Shown one piece after another: positions 27,601 to 39,149 of a stretch of 64,000 nucleotides of DNA (the stretch's first letter is position 1; the number at the start of each line of letters is the position of its first letter). The stretch is from Emydura subglobosa (taxonomy: Eukaryota > Chordata > Testudines > Chelidae). The notes beneath the pieces are model-generated. The model was given only the letters and a program-made list of their open reading frames with translations, did no database searches and was not told where the DNA came from. Both the position numbers and the translations under genes were made by a program. The stretch is from positions 17,162,290 through 17,226,289 of the forward strand of contig ML679970.1 in assembly GCA_007922225.1 (NCBI GenBank), written 5' to 3'.

Positions 27601-30600
27601 CTCTTCAAAAGCAAAAATTGGAACCATGGCTAGACTCAAATTACTTATTGGAGAAGAAGAACTTTTTAGGCTATTTAAATGGTCAGTATCCTGCAATCTG
27701 ACCTGATGAGCCTTTTAAGGCTTCTTCTTGGCATGAAGATAACCTGTATTGGCGTCTTAGTACTGTATGAAAGTGCAACGTGTTTAAATGCCCTTCTTGA
27801 AGTGACAACATAATTTGTACAATTGGTTTCACTAGCTTTTGCTTATTAATATTTTAAGTACCAATATATAGAAAGTTAAAAAAATTTATTTTGCAAACTA
27901 AACTTTTCAGAGACTTTTATTCGTTCGGAGGAGATATTAAGCTGTCTCTGAAGCACACATTTGAGTCTGTTTCAGAATAGTATATATTCTCCCCTAGATG
28001 TACTTTCATTATTCTCATGAACATTGAGGAGGTGCTTGTCAGGGACCTGAAACTTTTTTCTCTTGAGCATGGGTTTGTGGTATAGAAAAGGTTGAGAAAC
28101 ACTGCACTAGATCACCTTACTCTATTAAGAGTTTCTGTTCTTGAGTAGGCTAAAAACCTGCAAGTTGTTAGTGATATTATTTTACTATTTATACTCTTCC
28201 CTAGGAAAAGTTGTTGGGTCTGATGTCCCTGCCAACCAAAGACCAGTATGAACAACTGAAAGAGAAGAGAAAACAGGAGAATGATAGAAAACTGCACATG
28301 GAAAGACAGGTGAATACGTTGGTCTAGTTTTAGCCTAGGGCTATTCCTGCAGTCACTCACATGTATGTAGTTACTCATTTAGTTCTCCATTGTGCCTCAG
28401 TGTATGTGAGCAACTGTTTACAGCACTTGTCTCATTAGCCTTTCAGGAACTGGCCTATTTCTGTATTACTCCTGGGAATTCTGTGCCACTGCGTGTAGGC
28501 AGAATTCCTGTCCCCCGCAGATTTCTTTGCTTCCCCACAGAAAAATGGTGGAGAAGCAAAGGGAAGCTGCAATAGTGATCACGTGTCCCTCCCTAGCAGT
28601 GCGGGTGCATTGTTTTAGGTGCCTGGAGCAGCTAGCAGACAGGTAAATCACTGTGGGAGAGGTTGGGGGCTGGGGACGCTTGGGACACCGGGCTCAGCTG
28701 CTAGTCCAAGCTGGGTTGGGGGAGGACGAGACTTCCTTTTCTCCTGCACAGAGTGGCTGAGGCCAGTTCAGACCCACACCCAGAAATCTCCCTGGCTGCA
28801 GGAAGCTCTTCACCCCCTCCCCTTCATGCCCCAATTGTTCCTCAGTTGTGGCTGGAGGGGTCACTGTACGAGGAACTGCTCCCCGTCTGCCCAACCCTCG
28901 TGCATCCTATTTCCCACCCCCCCCCCCCCCCCCGAGCCCTTCGCATCTGAACTCTCACCCCACCAAGCCCTACGCCCCCAGACCTCCTCTGCTGAGCTCT
29001 CTGTGCTTTACCCCTACCCCAGTGAGCCCCACCCCTCCTGGACCGCACCCGAACCTCCATCCCACCAAGCCCCACTCTCCCAGCAGTCAGACTTCCCCTG
29101 CACAGTCTTATTCCCCCTGTACCTAGAACCCTCCAACGAGCTGTGCATTTGGTTCCCCCTCTCACCTGGACCCCCCCACTGAGTCGCCCACACCCAGATT
29201 GCCCCACACCTGGATCCCCCAGTCTAAACCCCTCCACACCTGCATCCTGCTGGGCTGAGATTGCTTGCCCCACACCTGGAATGGGGGCCCAGGGCTGGGC
29301 ATGGCATGAGACTCTGTCCCTCTTGCTTATTATCTTGGTGCACCTGTTGCAGACAGGTGGGGCCCCGGGATGTTTCTGGGACAGGCCTGGCCCTTGCACT
29401 GTGTCAGGGTTGGATGCGGCCTCACCGCTGACTCCATGTTCTGGGGTGGGAGATGGTGGGGGGGGAGTGCAAGATGATCTTCCACCTCTGTGTAGCCAGT
29501 GGCCTGTGCTCCCCACTGCCATGCTGGAGCCTCCACATTTATTTATTGACAAATAAAATATGAAGAATTTTAAAATACTGTGCACAGAATTTTTAATTTT
29601 TTGGCTCAGGAATACTACATGTATCCCTCTGGAAGGGGGTTATGGTATTCCCTGGAGGGAGACAGGGTGTCTCTTGTGAGGAGAAAGGAGTTATTAGCTG
29701 AGAGGGGGCTGGGTATGGATAGGGAGGAATGAGAATTCTTTTCATCAGTTTAATGCGTTTCCCTTTGGCAGGACACCTTTGCCCTCTGCTCTAAGATTTA
29801 ATGTATATTGTTCTGCGATTTCTGTACGTTTCATTATATTTGACCCTTTTCAATTAATATTGTGAGATCTTCCATTACAGGAGTATCAATTAGAGACAGC
29901 CTTGGTTAGTTTAATATCCGTATCAGATTAGGATTGCTCTTTGCCCAGTCTCATCAGGCAACTTTTTCAGTAAGTGCACACAGCCTTCAGTGAAGAGGAT
30001 GACAGTTGTACATTGTATATATACTACTACCACGGGTGTAGAGCTCAAGAGGGTTTATGTAGGCAGTTCTGGTGGGATTCGAGTTGATTTGTAAAACTAC
30101 TAATAAACTCAAGGAAAAAAACATCCAGTTATTGTTATGAACTCAGGCATCTTCTGAAGTGTGACGATCGCGTCTCTCTGGATGTGCTCTTTGAGTTGGA
30201 GGGCCCATCATTGTATAATAATCCAAAAGTATCTCAGTGTAATTGCCTTCTGAAATCATTGCAAATACCTCATGTAACTGAACTATGGGTTGTTTTAAAG
30301 GGTGGGAAGAGGTATTTTTAACCCCCTCTTCGAACAGGCTGTCACTGTTTGAGGAACAGTATATTCTGCATAATACAAATACTGCCCCAGACATAACTAT
30401 AGGACAAAAGGTTTGTAAAAACCTGATTTTATTTTTCTGTGGAGTTATTGAGTGTAGATTTTAAATGATGGCTCTGAGTTTGATCAACACAGAACACAAG
30501 CGTGACACCAAGACAAGTCTCTTCACATTAATCTCTTATTTGAGCCCTGTATATTCCTCTGATTGTGGTAGAAATGTGTAAAAAAATTGGATATGTTGCC

Positions 30601-32122
30601 CCTGTAACAAAATAGTGTCGTAATCCTCCCTTTTTGAGACTTGTGAGTATTGGCCAGTTAAATGGACACTCTCAACTTGAATTTTTTAAAATTACTTCAA
30701 AAAATATTTCATTTCTGATGAAGCAACCTTTAAATAGTGCACATTGAATCTTCTAAAATAGGGTTTTCTTGCTCCTCTGATGTTTGTTTATGAGAATTTT
30801 TTCAGCAAGGGGGAAACTGACTTGATACAAATGCCATCCAAAGTAACCAAGAAAGTGACTAATTCCTTTCAGTTATAATAATCTTAGGTGTTGTAACTGT
30901 ATAGGTACAGATATTTCTGACAAAAAAGAGAATTTAAGCTGATAGGTCTCCTTTTAAATCTTGTCTCTGCTAGGCAACACTTGAAACACAGAGAAGACTG
31001 GAGGAAAAGCAGAAAGATTTGTCTTCCAGATCCACAGCTGCACCCAATGGCGAGATACCTTATCCAAAAAGAGGCACAGTAAAGAAATCTGAAGGTTGGT
31101 TACCTACATCCAGCATATCTCGCCATAGGGAAATAGCAGACCCACTTCTTCAGCAGATTGACAATATCACATCTTTTATTAAGCAAGCAAAGGCGGCTAA
31201 TCGGTTAGATGAAGTCCGTATGTTGCAAGAGAACCTGCGACAGCTTCAAGATGAATATGATCAGCAGCAAACTCTGAAAGCTATTGAGCTTTCTAAAAGG
31301 CAGGCAGAAGAAGAAGATATGCAGAGGGAGCAGCTTCAGGTCCTTCGTGAGAAGGAGTGGGAAAGGGAGCAACACAAAGCAATGTCTCAGCACTCAAGGA
31401 CACGTTCTCTAGACTTCAGAGAAATGAAGCAGCACCAGCATGAACCGGGAAAAGAAACCCTGAACCAGATAGCACCTGCGTTGGACTTAGATACCACTCA
31501 GATCAAAAGCAGCCCAAGTTCTAAAACACCTTCTCCAGGTGCTGTCCAGCAACAGGTAGCTAAAGAGAACTCAGTCTTTGCAGTCAAACCCACAGAAGTC
31601 CCACATTACATCAAAGAGACAGACCAAAATCAGACAATGTTCCTAAACCCTTTTGAAGAAGAGGCAGATACTGGTCCATTAGAAGAAGACCATGCTAACA
31701 CATTTGCTGAAGACAATTCTCAAGTGGTTTCTTTGCCCGCCAAAGGCCTGCACAGTGATAAAAAAGAATATAATCCATTTGAAGATGATGAGGAAGATCA
31801 GCAAACAAATAGGGCAACCATTTGTGCTCCAAATCCCTTTGAAGAGAATGGAAATCCATTTCAAAAGCCTGTAAATGATCAGAATTCTGGTAATCCATTT
31901 GAGAAGTTGTCTTCTACCAATCCCTTTGAAGCTGATGATAATGAGATCTCAGGAGAGGACGTTATAGAAGAAGAACTCCTTCTCCAACAGATTGATAATA
32001 TCAAGGCTTATATTTTTGATGCCAAACACAGCGGACGGATGGATGAGGTGGAGGTGCTGACAGAGAATTTAAAGGAACTGAAGCGCACTTTAGCAAAACA
32101 GAAGGAGAAATCCAACTGCTGA
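12441..32122 (+). CDS. RBSN: Rabenosyn-5, eleven coding exons
   Basis: Rabenosyn-5 is a Rab4/Rab5 effector on early endosomes that works with VPS45 and EHD1 in endosome fusion and recycling. Coding exons: 12441-12603, 19001-19144, 20566-20666, 21383-21428, 21539-21700, 22691-22932, 23973-24043, 26731-26817, 27453-27555, 28205-28309, 30974-32122. All junctions are GT/AG, phases match, and the sum is 2373 nt (790 residues; human protein 784). Domains: C2H2 finger C21-C24-H37-H42; FYVE at about 157-262 with WVND at 160, CPDC at 169, RRHHCR at 181 and the final C258/C261 pair after a serine-rich loop; coiled coil at about 375-520; Rab-binding helical hairpin at about 463-512; six NPF motifs (633, 675, 695, 702, 715, 724); C-terminal Rab5-binding hairpin at about 740-785. 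ATG 12441 has A at -3 and G at +4. The frame is intact. Confidence 0.97.
14648..14877. mobile_element. Palindromic MITE-like element, copy B
   Basis: Starts GGGTATGTGTATACTACAAT and ends GCGATGTGGACATATCC, which reads GGATATGTCCACATCGC on the other strand, so terminal inverted repeats of about 33 bp are present with mismatches. CCCATGG occurs in both arms. It shares arms and body phrases with copy A at 391-671. An (AAATT)n stretch lies at about 14765-14785. Confidence 0.75.
14990..15113. mobile_element. Short palindromic MITE with 17-bp inverted ends
   Basis: The left end AGCCAGATTGTGATATC pairs with the reverse complement of the right end, AGCCAGATTGTGACATC (one mismatch). The length is about 124 bp and it is non-coding. 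It sits 113 bp from the larger MITE copy B. Confidence 0.65.
16455..16720 (+). repeat. Two SINE/LINE tail fragments
   Basis: The phrases CATGATGGGGTCCTTGTCCA and GGTAATACAAAT (16470-16530), and TATAGTGCCTTTCACCTGAG with TCTTTACAAAC (16660-16700), match dispersed amniote repeat tails as remembered. Assignment to a named family needs a library search. Confidence 0.45.
17420..17640 (+). mobile_element. MIR-type SINE
   Basis: The order of motifs is that of MIR: CAGGACTTCTGGGTTG, CTGTGAACCTATG, CTCTGTGCCTCAATCTAACC, CATCTGTCAAACAGGGCTAA, GGTGTTGTGAGACTTAATG, and AAGTGCTTTAGAAGGGCTA at the tail. Confidence 0.75.
18020..18225 (-). mobile_element. MIR-type SINE, reverse orientation
   Basis: On the plus strand the sequence runs CATAACATCCTCATGAGTAG, CAGAGGAGAAAGCTGAAACAG, GCCTTAGCCAATATCTCAGG and CCAAGTCCTTTGATTGGTCC. 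This is MIR read backwards. Confidence 0.65.
18546..18656. mobile_element. Short palindromic MITE, GGGGCxCAATCCTG type
   Basis: The left end GGGGCTCAATCCTG and the reverse complement of the right end, GGGGCCCAATCCTG, match at 13 of 14 positions. Inner arms GAGTACCCTCAGCTCCCA and GGGAATTGAGAGGTGCTC also pair. The whole element folds into one hairpin of about 111 bp. A related shorter copy lies at 43885-43982. Confidence 0.75.
19001..19144 (+). CDS. RBSN: RBSN coding exon 2
   Basis: The acceptor is TTTTACAG| and the donor TTAG|GTAAGA. Encodes residues 55-102, including the lysine-rich LVQKAKKAKEKLLKR segment and YGGVDPYMWEPQEL, which agrees with mammalian rabenosyn-5. Confidence 0.96.
19145..20565 (+). 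other. RBSN: RBSN intron
   Basis: AT-rich, about 1.4 kb. No exon and no repeat was recognised. A 106-codon frame at 19222-19542 is not supported by any family. Confidence 0.7.
20566..20666 (+). CDS. RBSN: RBSN coding exon 3
   Basis: The acceptor is TCTCACCAG| and the donor GAGAAG|GTAAAT. Encodes residues 103-136 (AMRSHLSDFKKHRAARIDHY onward), ending in phase 0. Confidence 0.96.
20667..21382 (+). other. RBSN: RBSN intron
   Basis: About 0.7 kb, no recognised repeat or exon. Confidence 0.7.
21383..21428 (+). CDS. RBSN: RBSN coding exon 4 (46-nt micro-exon)
   Basis: The acceptor is CTTTGTCAG| and the donor AAGAG|GTTGGT. Encodes LTSFDRTNTESAKIR, identical in pattern to the mammalian protein. 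It is too short for ordinary ORF finding, and the donor GTTGGT is weak. It is supported by exact frame continuity with both neighbours. Confidence 0.92.
21539..21700 (+). CDS. RBSN: RBSN coding exon 5 (FYVE core)
   Basis: The acceptor is CATGAACAG| and the donor TTGGCGA|GTGAGT. Encodes residues 152-205 with WVND, CPDC, the phosphoinositide-binding RRHHCR pocket, LCGSIMC and KKC. These are the zinc ligands and PtdIns(3)P-contact residues of FYVE domains. The preceding intron is only 110 bp. Confidence 0.97.
21701..22690 (+). other. RBSN: RBSN intron with a SINE-like fragment
   Basis: Within 21880-22080 the phrases ATCTTTCATCCAAGGAGCTC, AAAGTGCATTATAAACATTA and ATGAATTAAGCC are typical of an amniote SINE tail, followed by a reversed MIR-like body. 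The remainder is unremarkable. Confidence 0.6.
22691..22932 (+). CDS. RBSN: RBSN coding exon 6 (FYVE loop and last zinc pair)
   Basis: The acceptor is GGCTTTCAG| and the donor TATGAG|GTAAAT. Encodes residues 206-286. It contains the serine-rich insert (HGSRRGSISSVSSVSSVLDE) that splits the FYVE domain, then RIRCCRHCKDT with the last zinc ligands. Confidence 0.97.
22933..23972 (+). other. RBSN: RBSN intron
   Basis: About 1 kb, ending in a weak polypyrimidine tract and ACAAG|. A T-run lies at about 23879-23894. No exon or named repeat was recognised. Confidence 0.65.
23973..24043 (+). CDS. RBSN: RBSN coding exon 7
   Basis: 71 nt, encoding KLRLCMEKVDQKAPEYIKMA and the following residues. The donor is TTAAA|GTAAGC. 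Two bases of an asparagine codon are left for the next exon. Confidence 0.94.
24044..26730 (+). other. RBSN: RBSN intron
   Basis: About 2.7 kb and AT-rich. A SINE-tail-like stretch (AGAGCATTGGGATCCTCAGG, GAAAGGCAGTATGGAACTAC) lies at about 25045-25100, and a weak palindrome (GAAATCCTGG ... AGAATTTCACC) at about 24470-24538. No exon was recognised. Confidence 0.6.
26731..26817 (+). CDS. RBSN: RBSN coding exon 8
   Basis: The acceptor is TTCTTTTAG| and the donor TTTAAG|GTAAGG. Encodes AGETTYNLEHANDLRVEVQK and the rest of residues 310-338, matching the mammalian protein closely. Confidence 0.96.
26818..27452 (+). other. RBSN: RBSN intron
   Basis: About 0.64 kb. Nothing beyond AT-rich sequence was recognised. 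Confidence 0.7.
27453..27555 (+). CDS. RBSN: RBSN coding exon 9
   Basis: The acceptor is TTTGATTCAG| and the donor GTACAG|GTAAAC. Encodes residues 339-373, ending LQRMIRYSATLFVQ. Confidence 0.96.
27556..28204 (+). other. RBSN: RBSN intron
   Basis: About 0.65 kb with no recognised repeat or exon. Confidence 0.7.
28205..28309 (+). CDS. RBSN: RBSN coding exon 10
   Basis: The acceptor is CTTCCCTAG| and the donor AGACAG|GTGAAT. Encodes residues 374-408 (EKLLGLMSLPTKDQYEQLKE onward), the start of the charged coiled-coil region. Phase 0 at both ends. Confidence 0.96.
28310..30973 (+). other. RBSN: RBSN intron holding a 1.15-kb GC-rich insertion
   Basis: The intron is AT-rich apart from a C-rich block at 28463-29617, which is described separately. 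No exon was recognised in the remainder. Confidence 0.7.
28463..29617. mobile_element. Non-autonomous element with imperfect inverted ends
   Basis: The left end GTATTACTCCTGGGAATTCT and the reverse complement of the right end, GTAGTATTCCTGAGCC, are similar, and ATTCTGTGC appears just inside both ends. From memory, the right-end stretch (AAATATGAAGAATTTTAAAA, CTGTGCACAGAATTTTTAAT) belongs to an abundant turtle repeat. The interior is C-rich with a poly-C run at about 28917-28933. The long frames on both strands follow from base composition, not from coding. Confidence 0.55.
30974..32122 (+). CDS. RBSN: RBSN coding exon 11 (last; NPF motifs and Rab-binding hairpins)
   Basis: The acceptor is TCTCTGCTAG|, and the open frame runs to TGA at 32120-32122. 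Encodes residues 409-790. It holds the first Rab-binding hairpin (ADPLLQQIDNITSFIKQAK), a Q/E-rich coiled coil, six NPF motifs (EHD-protein ligands) followed by acidic residues, and the C-terminal hairpin (EEELLLQQIDNIKAYIFDAK). Confidence 0.97.
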   Translation, partial: ATLETQRRLEEKQKDLSSRSTAAPNGEIPYPKRGTVKKSEGWLPTSSISRHREIADPLLQQIDNITSFIKQAKAANRLDEVRMLQENLRQLQDEYDQQQTLKAIELSKRQAEEEDMQREQLQVLREKEWEREQHKAMSQHSRTRSLDFREMKQHQHEPGKETLNQIAPALDLDTTQIKSSPSSKTPSPGAVQQQVAKENSVFAVKPTEVPHYIKETDQNQTMFLNPFEEEADTGPLEEDHANTFAEDNSQVVSLPAKGLHSDKKEYNPFEDDEEDQQTNRATICAPNPFEENGNPFQKPVNDQNSGNPFEKLSSTNPFEADDNEISGEDVIEEELLLQQIDNIKAYIFDAKHSGRMDEVEVLTENLKELKRTLAKQKEKSNC

Positions 32123-34750
32123 AGCAATAAATATGTCCACATAAAAATTACTTTATAGTCCACTGTTAATGCTGGAGGATGGAGCAGATGGAATTTAAAA
32201 ATAAGGAGCACAGGTTACAAGAGGGAATGAAGAGAAGGATCTTGAAATTTGTGCTATGCACTTTCACTTAGGTGTTTCCACTACTATTCAGATTTGGAGA
32301 ATAAAACTGAATATTTGAATACTATTATAATATTCTCAAACATGTTTAATAATACAGACTTTACATTAGTTTGTCACAGCCACATTTTTTAAATTGTTGA
32401 TTATCATCACCTGCTTATTTCTGGCCAAAATTGCAAAGTCCTAATAGGGAAATAGATTATTCAAAAATATCTGTGATGATGCAGACATTAGTCTGCCATC
32501 TTTCCTTCTTCCTTTGGTTTTGTTGCAATATTATAGGTCAGCCTTTAAAACTGGACTTTATTAATAAGAGACCAACATTATTTTCTAAAATTTTTGTGCA
32601 TCACGTGTGTCTTCTGAAAATGATGTTGTGAGTTGTTAACAGGCGAGTTTAACTGCCTTATTGTGCTACAAGAAAGTGCTGTTAAAAAGCAGGCTGCTAT
32701 GATTCTTTGAGCTGCAGAATATAAAAACTACAGATCAATTTGTGCAATGCAAATATGTAAAGGGAATTTAGGGATTTAAAAACAAATTTGATACTTTGAT
32801 CTCATCGGTGTGTCTGGGAATTACTTTTTTATAAACAAAAAAGCTTTGTACGCTGCCATTTCGTTTCCCCATAAGTTTTTTTTAGCTGTCACCATTGGAT
32901 TGGTTATAAATCACAGAATAAAAATAGAGAGGGGTCTGAACTGTGTTCAGAGGTGAATTGTTTTTACAAAAATAAACATCCAACTCCCTCTTTCCAGGAA
33001 GAAAGTGACAACACCACTGCAAAATAAAATGTTTGGGAAAACCATCCAGTTCCTAATTACTTTTTTGGAACTTACACATTCCTTTGTAAACTCCCAGTGA
33101 CAGAATGATCGTGTGTGTGTTGTTTGTGAGACTGGAATCCTCTTTATATAGCACTTAGGGAACAGAAATCTCGTTTGCAATGTAAAAGCTGAAAAACCAC
33201 TAAACTGGATTTTGTGAAAATGTTGGAGGACAAAGTTTGTGGCTGTGTAAGGCCCTTCAATAGTTCAGTTTTCTACTTGATTCACTTCCTTTAAAAGGAA
33301 TGTGAAGCTACATCAATACATCAAACTTGATTTCCTCATAGAAGGATGGATGTGTTTTAAGCTCTAACTAGGAGCCTTTGTTAGGCTCCACATGAATGAA
33401 GGCCATCACTTTTGAAGTATGTGTCCAAAGTTGGTCACCTAAATCTTTATTTTGGTACCAGAATTTGCTTCAGTGGAAGATGCATGTGCCTGCAACTCTG
33501 AAAAATCAAGCCACATTTATTTTCTAAATCTAGATTTAGGCTGAACTTTAGGCACCTATGTTTGAAAGTTTTGGCCTAACGGTGTGTATATAATTTTAGA
33601 TGAAATAGAGAAAATGGTTAAAACTGACCATGCATGCAAATTTTATTGATCAGTGAATGTGAAAATGCAAACTCTTGTAACAGAACAATGATTTTAGTTT
33701 TGCCTAAATAAGTTACTTACACCTCTTGCTATTTTAAAGAGCCATAAGTAATGTTACTGTCTGAAAGTCAGAGTAGGCTCTTTAAGCTATTTCGCTCTGA
33801 ACAAAAATCAACAGGGAGTAAAGGATGGCTTCCCATAAGTATATAAATTTTCCTTTAGTGACTTTAAGTAGTAATTAATTAAATCAATTGTGATTTAAAA
33901 CAGTCACATATGAAAGGTAGCGTGTCCTTCTTAAAGGGCTAGTAGCACTCAGTGTTTACAGGGTGTATTATTTAAAAGAAGATCTTTAAATATTAATACC
34001 ATAAGACTCTAATCAGAGCTCATGGGAACCCTTTCCTCCTGTTCTGTCCACTGGGTAAAATCCACCTGGACTAATTGTTTTGCAGAAATCTCATGAACCT
34101 CAGGTAGTGGGGAGGTGCATCATAGCACTTCTTGAAAAAGGCACTACAAGTGGTGCTAGGGCCAGACTTAATAAGGCAGGTGGGTTGCATGTCCCTGTAG
34201 CTCTGAGGTTAGTCAAGGCATGGAAGTGTTTACATTTTAAATGAATAACTGCTTAATTGTTATGCTTTTAAGGCAAAACTGTTTCCTGCACCAACCAGAA
34301 CTGGCTCCTGTGCTGCAATCCAAAATTTATCATGCTCAACTTACAAATAAAAAATGGTTCAGTGGTGTCAGCTTTTTACATGGGGAGGCGAGGGGAGAAA
34401 GTGTTCCCATGTTGCAAATATGCTGCCTTGTTTGTGTTTTACAGTCTAATACACTAAAGTATATGTATTGTACATGTAACGACGTATTTTTACAAACAGG
34501 TAAGATGCTAGTGTACCTCATGACCTCAATCAATGTTAAATGTGATAGACTAGAACTCTTTAACAGTAAAGGCGATCTCCAAAGTGAAAACCTTGTATCG
34601 GTATGTGGACTGCTGGGGAGATTACAGTGTAAAGCAGAACGAAGACATCCTATTGTCAAGTTAAATAACTAGCATTGACATTTGTTAATAAACTTGCATG
34701 CACTACTCTATACTAAAACTTTGTAAAGAAATAAAATAACATGTTTATTT
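32123..34750 (+). other. RBSN: RBSN 3' UTR (inferred)
   Basis: The sequence is AT-rich and free of recognised transposons. AATAAA signals lie at 34687-34692 and 34730-34735, and an earlier AATAAA-type signal lies near 32301. A 143-codon frame at 34241-34672 falls inside and has no family resemblance. Confidence 0.6.
34687..34735 (+). promoter_or_regulatory. RBSN: Paired poly(A) signals, probable RBSN 3' end
   Basis: There are two AATAAA hexamers 43 bp apart on the + strand. The second is followed by TGTTTATTTTGGTGTG, a GU-rich element of the expected kind. Confidence 0.6.
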
Positions 34751-35855
34751 TGGTGTGCGAGTGCAGTAGTTGGAAAATGTTCTTAAAATGTGGGTCTAGA
34801 TCCAAATAAGATCTTCCGAGGACGGATGTTAGTAATTGTGCAGTACCAGGCGAGCTTTAATATAGTGTTGTATTACAGAAACTTTCCTTTGGAGGCATAT
34901 AAAGCTGCTTTAAGAAGTGCAGCTTCACTTCATGCTTATCCCCCCTTTTCTCTCATGTCCTGACTAGTCTAACTTTAGATTAACTTAGTTTTATGCAGCA
35001 TGATTCCTCATAGCACGTTCAAACAAAAATACACTGCTTGTGCATTATGCTGTCATGCAGCAACACTCAGCAGGACAGGTGTTTGGTGAAAGCTGTGTAT
35101 AGTCTTAATCTTTTAGTTTTAGGTAGAGGATTAATGGAATAGGTTTAATCTTTTAAAAGTGGCCTGTATTAGTCTGCATTTCCTTTCTTGTAACACCGTT
35201 GCGGACAACACCTGAGCACATCTTAAACAGACTCATTTAAAAAAAATCACTTGTTTAATATACTGGGCCCTACACCCAGCTAGTGAGTACCTCTTCCTTA
35301 AACATGCAGGATCTTATCTGTCAGCTGAGAAACTACAATTCCCCTCTGAAGCAAGGGAAGATGCACCTCCCACACACATCCAAATTAACTAAAATTTGAA
35401 AATCCATCCTAAGGCAACTTACTAAGTAAATACACTATCATTAGTTTCACCATGGGAGTGGGGAAGAGTAGATTGACAGTTTTGCAAGGTTCTCTACTTA
35501 TACTCAAGCTGGCTAACTTGTTTTCTTTCACTAGAGTCTGCAATCTGAAAGCCTTTCACATTCTGGACCTCCTCTCTCACCAGCGTTACAGGCACCGGCT
35601 TCTTTTAGTTCTGCTTCTTTGTGGAACTATCCCCATACAAACATTACATTCTCACCTGCTCCTGTTTGGTAATAGTATCTCCATTTTGCAGCCGTACTGG
35701 GGCATATCACCCTAACGTAACAGTGCCTACTAGCATTGCACTGTAGTGCTTTGATTAAAGGTTGACGAACTTGCGACAGAGCACTTGGGTACAAGTCTGC
35801 GAGGAAGCTTTGCTGAGGAAAACTTACTGAAAAACTGAACAAGCTGAAGTTTTAA
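34751..35855. other. Spacer between convergent RBSN and MRPS25 3' ends
   Basis: About 1.1 kb. No exon or repeat was recognised. If either gene uses a later poly(A) site, the transcripts would overlap tail to tail. Confidence 0.5.
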
Positions 35856-35860
35856 AAAGG

Positions 35861-35866
35861 TTTATT
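35861..35866 (-). promoter_or_regulatory. MRPS25: Poly(A) signal of MRPS25
   Basis: TTTATT on the plus strand reads AATAAA on the minus strand, 214 bp downstream of the MRPS25 stop. This gives a short 3' UTR. Confidence 0.6.
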
Positions 35867-36079
35867 TAAAAATATTTTCTTCTACTTGTCTGACTGACAA
35901 ACATTAACAAGTCCAACCACCTCTATGAAAAGACACTTGTAAAACAAGGACTTCCAGCTAACACCATGGACCAGGTTTTTCTGGAGGTGGGGATTAACGG
36001 CTGCCTCACTTACTGAAGCACCTTGTATCCTCTGCCTAGCTGCAACTTGAATGGCAGCAGAATTGCATTAGCTGTTAAA

Positions 36080-38026
<1,947 letters not shown>

Positions 38027-39149
38027 GGCTGCGGCGGGCGGGGGGGCTCCAGTCCCGGCCTACCCAGCCCGACTCCTCCCTCCCACGGGCAGAGCGCGCA
38101 GCAAGCGGCGGAACCTGCCCCAGTGGCTGCCGCAGCGCCCGCACGCGCTAGAAATGGCTGCGCGAGGCCGCGGACAGGCCCCGCCCCCGCCGGAAGTAAG
38201 GAAGGAACACGATCACGTGCTCTGCGCCCCGCCGCACAGGCCTGCGGGAGTCGTCGTTTCGCTGGCCCACGTGGCGCAGCCTGGCGCGGGGATTTGCAGC
38301 TGGCGCAGGGGTCGGAAGAGGATCCGGGCGGGGGTGGGAGCAAGGCGGGGCGATGGTGAGGCTTGGCGTGAAAGGGGGGCAGGGAGCGGAGGCGGAATAG
38401 AAGCGCTAGCTCGGGGGAGGGAGGCGGGGAGCAGCCCTAGCACCTGAGCATCTGTTTGCATTACGCAGTTCCTGGCACGTGCGTCTTAGCCGCTGTTTGT
38501 TGCGGTTGGTTCAGCCGCTTGGTCCCGCGAACATCGCCGCTCCGACTCCCGAATGTTGGTTAGGGACCGGGGGGACTCCGCTGAATTAACCCCGCAGGAA
38601 ATTGTGTTGGTTGCCTTCAAAGTGTATGTGTGGGGGCCGAGGGGGAATCACTGTCCAGCAGGGCTGGTACACGGTGACTAGAGACCCCCAGCGGCTGGAA
38701 TGACGGGACACCCTGAGATTTCAGCTTTGTGTCTCGCGTTTGTTTTACAGTCAGCTTTCAGCCCTCGGGGGTGTGAATAAAAACGTGAAAATGTGAAGTT
38801 TGTGCATCTAAATGCTCAGAAATCAGAAGGCAAATAGTGAGCCCACAATGTACTATTTTAAACAAATATGAGTTGTGAGTGTTTTTTTTGTTTGTTTGTT
38901 TTAAAATGTGGCCTGACTTGTGATTTTGGGAAAACTGGAATTGACTACTGATTTTACTAGTATGGTTGTTAGGGGTAAGTAATTACTACTGGTTGAGGAA
39001 GAAAGGTGACTATGATCAGTGGAAAACCACTGAAACAGCAAGACCCTGTTTTAGAAGCCAAGAGCATAAATCAGTAGCAGGTGGCTGAAATCATGTTATG
39101 CATGGATATAGTTAACACACTTGTTTATGGGGAGGTAAACTGTGATTAG

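Noticed and set aside
28619..29585. Proline-rich frames of up to 247 codons on both strands
   Set aside because: They lie wholly inside the C-rich insertion in an RBSN intron. The composition is low complexity and there is no splice continuity with RBSN.
34241..34672. 143-codon plus-strand frame
   Set aside because: It falls within the RBSN 3' UTR, has no recognisable domain, and the reverse strand is also open over much of it.
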